The notes under the pieces were generated by a model. It was given only the letters and a program-made list of their open reading frames with translations, was not told the DNA's origin and did not search any database. A program made the position numbers and the translations under genes. Below are positions 1-7,004 of a stretch of 57,885 nt of DNA, in pieces; within the stretch, counting starts at the first letter, position 1; every line of letters begins with the position of its first letter. Source of the DNA: Ignavibacteria bacterium (GTDB lineage: Bacteria > Bacteroidota > Ignavibacteria > Ignavibacteriales > Melioribacteraceae); contig JAAYAN010000150.1 of the NCBI GenBank assembly GCA_012719345.1, positions 1 to 57,885 of the forward strand. The letters run 5' to 3'.

Positions 1-127
1 AAATTCAAAATTAAGAATTCAAAATTCGAGAGTAAGATTAGGATTTAGAATATGAGCAAGATAAAAAAACTCTGCGCTATGTCCTCTGCTTTTCTCATTC
101 AAAATTCAAAATTAAGAATTCAAAATT
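1..127. repeat. AT-rich repeated intergenic motif
   Basis: A 26-base AT-rich motif built from the words AATTCAAAATT and AAGAATTC occurs at 1-26 and again, identical, at 102-127. Between them lies unremarkable AT-rich sequence with no coding signal. Such words are typical of dispersed intergenic repeats, but only two copies are visible here. The stretch from 1 to 152 carries no gene that I can support. Confidence 0.5.
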
Positions 128-152
128 ATCAAACGCTGTATCATCTTGGTGC

Positions 153-187
153 AAAAAAAAGCCCGATTCTGTGAACCGGGCTTTTTT
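153..187 (-). terminator. Bidirectional rho-independent terminator after the receptor gene
   Basis: The stem GCCCG (161-165) pairs with CGGGC (177-181). It is flanked by eight A on the left (a T tract for minus-strand transcripts) and six T on the right. It sits just past the stop codon of the leftward receptor gene, so it most likely ends that transcript, and it could also stop rightward transcription from outside the window. Confidence 0.8.
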
Positions 188-188
188 A

Positions 189-2609
189 TTAAAACATCAT
201 TTCGTCATCTTCCATATCTTCGTTATTATTCTCATTTCTGTTTCTTTCCTGCTTAAAGTTATTGAAGATGTATTTCAGATTCAGCATTACAGAAGGAGCT
301 TCACGCGTAAACTTGCTGTAATTATAATAATCTGCTGTTCTTGTAAAAGATTCCTGGTTCATAGAGCCCAAAAAGTCTCTCACCTGAAGAGTTGCAATAA
401 ATTTATTGTCTAAGAATGATTGACGCAAAGCTGCGTTAATAGTAAAGAATCCTTTGTTTTCGCCTTGTGCCGATACTCTTTTGCTATTGTACATACCGTT
501 TAACTGCAGACTTGTTGAAGCGGTAATTTTGAACATATTGTTGAAACGAAGATTCCAGGTGAAATTCTCCTTTTCAAAATTCTGATCGTAAAGAGTGCCT
601 GTAACTTTGTAATTATACAGGTTTCCAATCAAGTTTACGTTCCAAAAAGCTGCCGGATCAACATTAAACATTAATTCTGTTCCCAGCGAATAATCCTTCC
701 CTACATTTTCAAAAGTGTTTAAAGTTACATCGCTGCTGTAAAGATAACGCACCATTTCAATCTTACTGTTGTTCACTCTGTAATATGCTTCAGTAGAAAT
801 TACAGTCTTTCCTAAAAGAAGCTGATAACCGAGCTCATACGAATCTATGTATTCAGGTTCAAGTTCAGGATTTCCTTCTCTCATATTGTAAGAATCAGTC
901 CATGTGCGGAAAGGTTCAAGCATCATTCCTCTCGGACGGTTTATCCGGCGGGTGTAGCTCGCCATTATCTGGTTGCCGTTATCAAGTTTCCACGAAGTAT
1001 GCAAACCCGGGAAATAATCCCATTTATGGAATTTATAAGATGCAGTAGTATCTATCAGACTTATATCATTATCCGTTAATTCCGCTCTTAATCCAAGTTG
1101 AAATTGTAGTTTTCCAATAGAATTTGAATATGTTGAATATAGAGAATGAACATTCCGTATATATTTGGTGCTGTTGCTGTATCTTTTCTGGAATTCATAA
1201 TCTGAAATTGAGGTGTTGTATTCGTAATAACGGTTTTTTTCTTCCGATGTGCTGAATTGCGATTGATATCCCGCTTCAAGCTTTGAGTTTTCGCTGAACG
1301 GCAATGTATAATCTGCCTTTAATCGAGTATCGTAACTCGGTCCGGCTTCTTCGCTTATTCTTCCATCGTATAATATATTACTTTCATCAAAACGTTCGCT
1401 TATGTTTTTATCATCGCCGTCGCGGTAACTGTAATTAAAATCAGCCGTAAGCTGATGACCGTTTTTATTGAATTTGTGAATGAAAGAAGAAAATGCCGAA
1501 TAAAAATTGCTTTCGCGGTTATCATCCGAAATGTTGGTATAACTTGTTTCAATGGTATTAGATAATTCATTGTATTTTGTTTCCATTCCGCCGCCAAAAC
1601 TGAATGAACCATATCGTCCTCCGAAAGTGATATTGTCATTCTCCGATAAGTCCAAATTCAGCGAAGCTCTCAAACCATACGAAGTCCTTCCGCGGCTTCC
1701 TTCTCCAAGCGAGTTAAGTATTTTAGTATTTCCCAGAAAGTAAGTCTCTCTTTTGTTTGCAATATCCATATCAAAATTTCTTTTATTGTAATCTGCTCCA
1801 ATATTAAATCCGTAACCGTTACCCTTGAAATCTAATAAACCTTCAACACCGTATTTATCATTTATACCGGTATTGGTTTCAAATGAACCGCTGAACCCTA
1901 GATTCGAATTCTTTTTCATAACTACATTTATAATTCCGGATGTCCCTTCTGGATTATATTTTGCGGATGGATTTGTAACAATTTCAATATTTTCAATGGA
2001 GCTTGCCGGAATCTGCTGCAAAGCATCGCTCGCGTCAAGTACGCTCGGTCTTCCGTCAATCAGTACAGTAAAATTACTGCTTCCGCGCAGACTTACATTT
2101 CCGTCAATATCAACCGTTACCGAAGGAACATTTTCCAAAACATCAACAGCGCTGCCCGAAGCTGCAGAAATTAAATCGCTTACTTTTATCACTTTTTTAT
2201 CAATTTCGTAGGAAACAGATGCCTTTTCGCCTTTAACCGTAACTTCATCTGTGCTGTAGGACACAAGATCGAGACTGATTTGCTCGAGCTCTAACGTTTT
2301 TTGCGGTTCAACATTAACATTATCTATTAAATGATTTTTAAACCCGATGAAACTGAGCACAATATAATATTTACCGGGGCGAACTCTTTGTATTTCAAAA
2401 AATCCGTCTTTATTTGTAACAGTTCCGCTAACCTGCGAGCTGTCCTGAGCGTTAAATAACACAACATTCGCAAATTCAAGCGGCTTGTTAGTTGAAGAAT
2501 CAAAAATTTTCCCGTTTATGTTTGATCCGAATTGCCTTACCGGAGGCTGTGCACTTAAAAAAATGAAAAATAAAAGATTAAACGCTGCAATTTTTGTAAC
2601 TAAATTCAT
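189..2609 (-). CDS. TonB-dependent receptor-like outer membrane beta-barrel protein
   Basis: This 806-residue outer-membrane protein starts with a signal peptide of about 20 residues. A carboxypeptidase-regulatory-like (Ig-fold) domain follows at about 30-115 (the GKIFDSSTNKPLEFANVVL stretch). Next come a TonB plug domain at about 130-235 (LENVPSVTVDIDGNVSLRG, then VLIDGRPS) and a long barrel rich in aromatic-polar strands. The layout matches the Bacteroidota family of outer membrane beta-barrel proteins related to SusC/TonB receptors; those have no assigned substrate and none can be read here. The C-terminus is an unusual acidic, Asn-rich tail (NENNNEDMEDDEMMF) rather than a terminal aromatic strand. 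The start is supported by an AAAGGAG site 4-10 bases upstream. The gene is monocistronic, divergent from aspS and ends at a strong terminator. Confidence 0.85.
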   Translation of the reverse strand: MNLVTKIAAFNLLFFIFLSAQPPVRQFGSNINGKIFDSSTNKPLEFANVVLFNAQDSSQVSGTVTNKDGFFEIQRVRPGKYYIVLSFIGFKNHLIDNVNVEPQKTLELEQISLDLVSYSTDEVTVKGEKASVSYEIDKKVIKVSDLISAASGSAVDVLENVPSVTVDIDGNVSLRGSSNFTVLIDGRPSVLDASDALQQIPASSIENIEIVTNPSAKYNPEGTSGIINVVMKKNSNLGFSGSFETNTGINDKYGVEGLLDFKGNGYGFNIGADYNKRNFDMDIANKRETYFLGNTKILNSLGEGSRGRTSYGLRASLNLDLSENDNITFGGRYGSFSFGGGMETKYNELSNTIETSYTNISDDNRESNFYSAFSSFIHKFNKNGHQLTADFNYSYRDGDDKNISERFDESNILYDGRISEEAGPSYDTRLKADYTLPFSENSKLEAGYQSQFSTSEEKNRYYEYNTSISDYEFQKRYSNSTKYIRNVHSLYSTYSNSIGKLQFQLGLRAELTDNDISLIDTTASYKFHKWDYFPGLHTSWKLDNGNQIMASYTRRINRPRGMMLEPFRTWTDSYNMREGNPELEPEYIDSYELGYQLLLGKTVISTEAYYRVNNSKIEMVRYLYSSDVTLNTFENVGKDYSLGTELMFNVDPAAFWNVNLIGNLYNYKVTGTLYDQNFEKENFTWNLRFNNMFKITASTSLQLNGMYNSKRVSAQGENKGFFTINAALRQSFLDNKFIATLQVRDFLGSMNQESFTRTADYYNYSKFTREAPSVMLNLKYIFNNFKQERNRNENNNEDMEDDEMMF

Positions 2610-2728
2610 AAAACTCCTTTTTTTCTATTTATACCTTCAATAGACTCAAAACCCTTGCGCAAGGTTTAAAGTTCTGAAAAAAAAAATTAATATTTCTTGA
2701 TAAAATAATATTTAATTCTTAATTTACT

Positions 2729-2760
2729 ATTGATTAACCGTAAAGAATTTTATATTTTTG
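2729..2760 (+). promoter_or_regulatory. Predicted Bacteroidota-type promoter of aspS
   Basis: ATTG at 2729-2732 is followed, after 20 bases, by TATTTTTG at 2753-2760. This fits the Bacteroidota -33/-7 consensus (TTG, 19-21 bases, TAnnTTTG). It lies 40 bases before the aspS start. The same arrangement precedes the tRNA-Lys gene. This is a pattern match only. Confidence 0.5.
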
Positions 2761-2800
2761 CCTTTCGGTAAATTCCATACACAGAAGGATTATATTTTTA

Positions 2801-4567
2801 ATGTTATTTAAAAGAAGAACGCACACTTGCGGTGATTTAAGAGAAGTAAATATTGGTGAAAGTGTTGTATTGAACGGATGGGTTGATACAAGAAGAGATT
2901 TGGGCGGCGTTATTTTTATTGATTTGCGCGACAGATACGGTATTACACAGGTTCTTTTTGAGCCTACTTTTAATAAAGATTCCCACGAACTGGCTAAACA
3001 GCTTCGCACAGAGTTTGTAATTTCGGTGGAAGGTAAAGTGAGAAAAAGACCTGAAGGAACCGAAAATTCGGAAATATCTACAGGTAATATCGACGTTATG
3101 GTAGAAAAACTGGTAATTTTGAACGAAGCGGTTACTCCTCCTTTCCCTATTAAAAATAATATTGACGTTAACGAAGACCTGCGTCTTAAATTCAGATATC
3201 TCGATCTCCGCAGAAAAGAGATGCAGTCCAATTTAATAATGAGGCATAAAATTGCCCAGACTGCCCGCCGGTATTTCGATTCGCAGTCATTTATTGAAAT
3301 TGAAACTCCGGTTTTAATGAAAAGCACACCCGAAGGCGCGCGCGATTTTCTTGTGCCCAGCCGTCTTCACAAAGGTAAATTTTACGCTCTGCCGCAGTCG
3401 CCACAGCAATATAAGCAATTGCTTATGGTTTCCGGGTTCGACCGCTATTTCCAGATTGTAAAATGTTTCCGCGACGAAGACTTGCGTGCAGACAGGCAGC
3501 CTGAATTTACTCAGATAGACCTTGAAATGTCCTTTATCGACCAGGAGGATGTGTTTGGGATAATGGAAGGATTTATGAAAATCCTTTTAAAAGAAATTAA
3601 AGACTACGATTTACAAACTCCTATTCTCCGTTTATCCTTTAACGATGCAATGGAAAAATACGGAATTGATAAACCCGACTTAAGATTCGGTCTCGAAATG
3701 ATAACAATGACCGATATTTTCTCAAAATCGGAATTCCGTGTGTTTAAAGATACAATTGAAAGCAATGGAATTATTACCGGTCTTCTTGCCGAAAAATGCG
3801 GCGATTACACCCGCAACCAGCTCGACGCCTTAACCGAATTTGCAAAAAAACAGGGTGCAGGCGGTTTGATTTGGATGCGCGTTAAAGAAAATGAACTTGA
3901 AGCTCCGATTGCCAAGTTTTTGTCGGATGAAGAAAAGAAAAATATTGTTGCAAGACTTAATGCTAAACCTGGCGATCTTATTTTTATGATTTCCGGACCA
4001 AGGTTAAAAGCGCTTTCCGCTATGGGGCAGCTCCGCCTTGAAATGGCTGAAAGGCTTAATCTTATTTCGCCCGATGCGCCTCCCGCTTTGCTGTGGGTTA
4101 CCGATTTCCCTTTGTTTGAGTGGGATGAAGAAACAAAACGCTTTTATGCAATGCATCACCCTTTTACTTCGCCTAGAGTTGAAGATATTGAATTAATGGA
4201 AACGAACCCCGGAGCAGTAAAAGCGCGCGCTTACGATCTTGTTCTTAACGGAAATGAAATTGCCGGCGGAAGCATTAGAATACATAACAGCAAACTGCAG
4301 GCATTAATGTTTAAAACATTGGGAATTACCGGGCAGGAAGCTGAAGAGAAATTCGGCTTTTTAATGAATGCATTTAAGTACGGCGCTCCTCCTCACGGCG
4401 GAATGGCTTTCGGTTTGGACAGATTAGTAATGCTTTTGGCGGGAAGAAACTCAATACGCGAAGTTATGGCATTCCCCAAAACTTCCAGCGGAATGTCCCT
4501 TATGGATGATTCGCCGTCGAATGTTGATGCAGACCAGTTGAAAGATTTGCATATAAAATTGCGGTAA
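2801..4567 (+). CDS. aspS: Aspartate--tRNA ligase
   Basis: Charges tRNA-Asp with aspartate in the cytoplasm. The 588-residue length equals that of bacterial-type AspRS (about 590). An N-terminal OB-fold anticodon-binding domain begins at RTHTCGDLR and GWVDTRRDLGG. The class II core follows, with motif 2 (FRDEDLRADRQPEFTQIDLEMSF) and C-terminal motif 3 (GLDRLVMLL). A bacterial GAD insertion lies between them at roughly residues 280-420. The protein ends in the usual MDDSPS plus short tail. The start has an AGAAGGA site upstream, a little distant (about 14 bases). Whether this is the discriminating or non-discriminating form cannot be decided here, because gatCAB is not in the window. Nothing is unusual about the gene. 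Confidence 0.97.
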   Translation: MLFKRRTHTCGDLREVNIGESVVLNGWVDTRRDLGGVIFIDLRDRYGITQVLFEPTFNKDSHELAKQLRTEFVISVEGKVRKRPEGTENSEISTGNIDVMVEKLVILNEAVTPPFPIKNNIDVNEDLRLKFRYLDLRRKEMQSNLIMRHKIAQTARRYFDSQSFIEIETPVLMKSTPEGARDFLVPSRLHKGKFYALPQSPQQYKQLLMVSGFDRYFQIVKCFRDEDLRADRQPEFTQIDLEMSFIDQEDVFGIMEGFMKILLKEIKDYDLQTPILRLSFNDAMEKYGIDKPDLRFGLEMITMTDIFSKSEFRVFKDTIESNGIITGLLAEKCGDYTRNQLDALTEFAKKQGAGGLIWMRVKENELEAPIAKFLSDEEKKNIVARLNAKPGDLIFMISGPRLKALSAMGQLRLEMAERLNLISPDAPPALLWVTDFPLFEWDEETKRFYAMHHPFTSPRVEDIELMETNPGAVKARAYDLVLNGNEIAGGSIRIHNSKLQALMFKTLGITGQEAEEKFGFLMNAFKYGAPPHGGMAFGLDRLVMLLAGRNSIREVMAFPKTSSGMSLMDDSPSNVDADQLKDLHIKLR

Positions 4568-4595
4568 TAATTACATTTTACGTGTAATAATTACA
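4564..4595 (+). promoter_or_regulatory. Tandem near-palindromic repeats upstream of the pilin promoter (candidate enhancer sites)
   Basis: The 12-mer GTAATAATTACA occurs at 4564-4575 and again at 4584-4595, exactly 20 bases apart. Each copy is almost a palindrome. The first copy overlaps the aspS stop codon. The pair lies about 70-100 bases upstream of the sigma-54-type promoter of the pilin gene, the usual place for binding sites of an NtrC/PilR-type activator. Function is inferred from position and symmetry. Confidence 0.4.
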
Positions 4596-4664
4596 AATAT
4601 GAAATATTGTTCATTGAAACTTTGAGAAACGTATGTTAAGCTTTACACTTAAAAGAATTATTTT

Positions 4665-4680
4665 TGGCTCGATAGTTGTA
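4665..4680 (+). promoter_or_regulatory. Predicted sigma-54 promoter of the pilin genes
   Basis: TGGCTCG-ATAG-TTGTA matches the sigma-54 consensus TGGCACG-N4-TTGCA with two mismatches and exact GG to TG spacing. Transcription would start near 4690, about 27 bases before the pilin start codon. Sigma-54 control is the rule for pilA in many bacteria, and two sigma-54 activators are encoded in this window. Confidence 0.55.
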
Positions 4681-4716
4681 ATGTATAAAGCAATTAAATT
4701 GAGCCGGAGTTTATAA

Positions 4717-5103
4717 ATGGGTCAGCAGCAGTTGTTACTAATAGCCTTGGGTGTTATCATAATAGGTGTGGCAGTAATGGTTGGTATTCAAATATTTAAT
4801 GCAAATTCCATTGAGCAAAAAAGAGAATTACTTATTTCTGAATGTATGAATCTGGCAACATTGGCGCAAAAATATTATAATACTCCTGCTGAACTTGGGG
4901 GTGGCGGAAGAAATTTTTCTAAATGGGAGATAAATCACTTGCTTACTAAATCAGCAAACGGAGATTTTGAATTTGCTGTTGAACCTGCTGCAGATCAAGT
5001 AGTAATAAACGCAAAAGGAAACGTTGATGTTGCATCTGGTAAGTTGGTTGAAGTTAATGTTACTGTATATAGTGATTCATTGCAGATAAATATTGTTCAT
5101 TAA
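4717..5103 (+). CDS. Pilin-like protein with minimal leader, copy 1
   Basis: A 128-residue protein beginning MGQQQLLLIALGVIIIGVAV: a Gly at position 2 followed directly by a long hydrophobic helix (about 6-27), as in a type IV pilin cleaved after Gly. The leader would be only two residues. The mature start is Gln rather than Phe/Met, and the usual Glu at +5 is missing. After the helix comes a short periplasmic domain with a GGGG motif (about 63-66) followed by F.K, shared with its neighbour. Residues 70-128 look like beta strands. It lies immediately upstream of a paralogue and a pilus assembly cluster, which is the main reason for the call. It could instead be a membrane-anchored protein unrelated to pilins. 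The second copy is the better candidate for the major subunit, given its placement before a terminator. Confidence 0.65.
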   Translation: MGQQQLLLIALGVIIIGVAVMVGIQIFNANSIEQKRELLISECMNLATLAQKYYNTPAELGGGGRNFSKWEINHLLTKSANGDFEFAVEPAADQVVINAKGNVDVASGKLVEVNVTVYSDSLQINIVH

Positions 5104-5176
5104 AAATTGGCATAAATTTAGATAGTTATCAAATAACACAACAAAATCATTAACAAACAAAAAAGGAGTTATTAAA

Positions 5177-5551
5177 ATGGGTCAACAACAATTATTACTT
5201 ATCGTTTTAGGCGTTATCATTGTGGGTATCGCAATTGTTGTAGGTATTAATCTTTTCAACGCACAGTCAGAAGAATCTGCTAAAGATGCAATGGTTGCAG
5301 CAGCTACAAATATTGGAGCTATGGCTCAGCAATTTTACAAAAAACCTGTCCAAATGGGCGGCGGCGGCGGTGTATTTACCAAGTTTAAAATTCCGACTGG
5401 ACTATCATCAGATGCTAATGGTAAATATGTAGCTACTCCTACGGCAACTAGTGTTACAATTGTAGGTACACCTGATAAAGCTTTTGGTTACTCTTTCAAA
5501 AATATAACAACAACTGTAACGGCTGATACTTTATATTCAACGATTAATTAA
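5177..5551 (+). CDS. Pilin-like protein with minimal leader, copy 2 (likely major subunit)
   Basis: This 124-residue paralogue of the preceding gene is nearly identical over the first 15 residues (MGQQQLLLIVLGVII) and shares the Met/Leu-Ala-Gln-x-(F/Y)-Y motif and the Gly-rich stretch (GGGGG, about 60-64) followed by FTKF. The C-terminal part is Thr/Val rich with no cysteines, so there is no disulfide loop of the kind seen in type IVa pilins. It has a strong AAAGGAG site ending about 7 bases before ATG. A stable terminator follows 40 bases after the stop, as expected for a structural protein made in excess over the machinery. Cleavage by a prepilin peptidase is inferred; no such peptidase gene lies in the window. 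Confidence 0.7.
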   Translation: MGQQQLLLIVLGVIIVGIAIVVGINLFNAQSEESAKDAMVAAATNIGAMAQQFYKKPVQMGGGGGVFTKFKIPTGLSSDANGKYVATPTATSVTIVGTPDKAFGYSFKNITTTVTADTLYSTIN

Positions 5552-5590
5552 AATTAAATTTTCTTTAAAAAAAAGAAATTTATTATATTT

Positions 5591-5621
5591 AAGCCGGCAA
5601 TTAAAAAATGCCGGCTTTTTT
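5591..5621 (+). terminator. Rho-independent terminator between pilin and machinery genes
   Basis: AAGCCGGCA (5591-5599) pairs with TGCCGGCTT (5609-5617), followed by a T run. The hairpin would stop most transcripts after the second pilin gene, letting a fraction read through into the assembly genes. An ATG at 5608 lies inside the hairpin, which argues against its use as the start of the next gene. Confidence 0.85.
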
Positions 5622-5643
5622 AATTTTAACAGGGTGGAAGTTT

Positions 5644-6987
5644 ATGGTAGAATTAAGATTCAGCGCAATTAAACCAAACGGACAATCTATAACAGGCAAC
5701 CTTACAGCTTCTTCAGCCTCGGACGGTAAAAGGAAGATTCAGCAGCTTGCCGAAAAACATCAGCTGAAAATTGACAAAATTGACAAAAAATCAACTTATT
5801 TTTACAAGGTTCGCAAGGGTACAGAACCGCCGAGCAAAGGCGAACAGAAGGCATTTACCGAAGACGAGGTGCGTAAAGCTCTTTCAAAATTGGGTTATGA
5901 TGTTTTATCAGTAAACAAAGCACTTTTTGAATTAAATTTTGCTCCTCCTCAGAATGAAGTAGTCTCTTACGTGAAAATAAGCACGGAGCTTATGGAACAG
6001 AAACTGCCTTACAGTGAAATTATGAATCTGCTTACAAACGACCTCGAAAACAAAACTTTAAGAGAAACATTAAAGCAGATAAATAACGATTTAAAGCAGG
6101 GGGCAGACAGCCAGGCGACATTTCTAAAGTACGAATCTGTATTCGGCAAGTTTACAGCTTATATGCTCGGTCTTGCTTCAAAAAGCGGTAATATGACGGA
6201 GATATACAGAGCTACCTCAAAATTTCTTGAAAGGCAGATGGAGTTCCGTAAGAGTATGCGAAGCGCGCTTATTACTCCTATGATTACATTGTTCGTATTA
6301 TTTTTAGCTGTTCTTTTTTATGTTGCATATATTTTCCCGGAAACTGCAAGAATGTTTAAAAAATTCGATATTGAACTGCCTCCTATGACGGCTTTCACGC
6401 TTGCTTTCTCGGATTTTTTGGTTGCTAACTGGATTGTAATTGCCTTTCTCTGCATTGTACCCCCTATCATTTTTTGGCGATGGGCTGTTTCAAAAAGCGG
6501 AAAACTAATTGTTGACCGATATATGCTGAAACTGCCGATTATAGGTTCTCTTGTGCATAAAACAACAATAGAAGTATTTTGCCGAGTATTTTATACATTA
6601 TATACCGGATCTGCAGAAAGTATCGAACCTATAAGAATAGCTGCAGAGGCTTCGGGCAATGCATATTTCGAAAAACAGATAAAAGAGGTTGCCATACCGC
6701 TTATGATTAAGAAAGGTATAGGAGTTACAGATGCTTTTACTGCAAGCGGGGTTTTTACCGAAACAGCATTATCAAGGTTCCATTCGGGGGAAGAATCGGG
6801 CACAATTAAAAATACCGCTAAACAATTGGCGGATTATTACGAAAGTGAAACTGTGTTTCGTTTAAAAAATATAATTGAATTAATTCAGGTTGGTATTGCT
6901 ATGATAATTATGATAGTTATGATTGCTCTTACGCTTGTATCTGCAGAAACTGCGGTTATCAGTCCAAAAAATCCGATGCTTAAATAA
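5644..6987 (+). CDS. Type IV pilus/type II secretion inner membrane platform protein (PilC/GspF family)
   Basis: A 447-residue polytopic inner-membrane protein, the platform on which the cytoplasmic ATPases act. Two T2SSF domains can be followed: a first around 95-215 and a second around 290-405. Membrane segments are at about 212-236, 265-290 and 405-432. The second domain carries the family-typical pattern in which L/F.R.F..L...G is followed by GE.SG (here FYTLYTGSAES and HSGEESG). I chose ATG 5644 because the upstream ATG (5608) is inside a terminator hairpin; a GGAAG site precedes 5644. The first ~90 residues form a soluble, Lys-rich domain typical of PilC. The gene is 17 bases upstream of the extension ATPase and is clearly co-transcribed with it. 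Confidence 0.88.
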   Translation: MVELRFSAIKPNGQSITGNLTASSASDGKRKIQQLAEKHQLKIDKIDKKSTYFYKVRKGTEPPSKGEQKAFTEDEVRKALSKLGYDVLSVNKALFELNFAPPQNEVVSYVKISTELMEQKLPYSEIMNLLTNDLENKTLRETLKQINNDLKQGADSQATFLKYESVFGKFTAYMLGLASKSGNMTEIYRATSKFLERQMEFRKSMRSALITPMITLFVLFLAVLFYVAYIFPETARMFKKFDIELPPMTAFTLAFSDFLVANWIVIAFLCIVPPIIFWRWAVSKSGKLIVDRYMLKLPIIGSLVHKTTIEVFCRVFYTLYTGSAESIEPIRIAAEASGNAYFEKQIKEVAIPLMIKKGIGVTDAFTASGVFTETALSRFHSGEESGTIKNTAKQLADYYESETVFRLKNIIELIQVGIAMIIMIVMIALTLVSAETAVISPKNPMLK

Positions 6988-7004
6988 AGGAAGTATTAAG
7001 AATT

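Noticed and set aside
2734-3327. Leftward open frame opposite aspS
   Set aside because: It lies wholly on the antisense strand of a well-supported aspS gene and starts within it; it has no family motif and no ribosome-binding site. It is a shadow frame.
5608-5643. Upstream ATG at 5608 as start of the platform protein
   Set aside because: It sits inside a strong terminator hairpin and would add a 12-residue segment unlike the family; ATG 5644 with a GGAAG site fits better.
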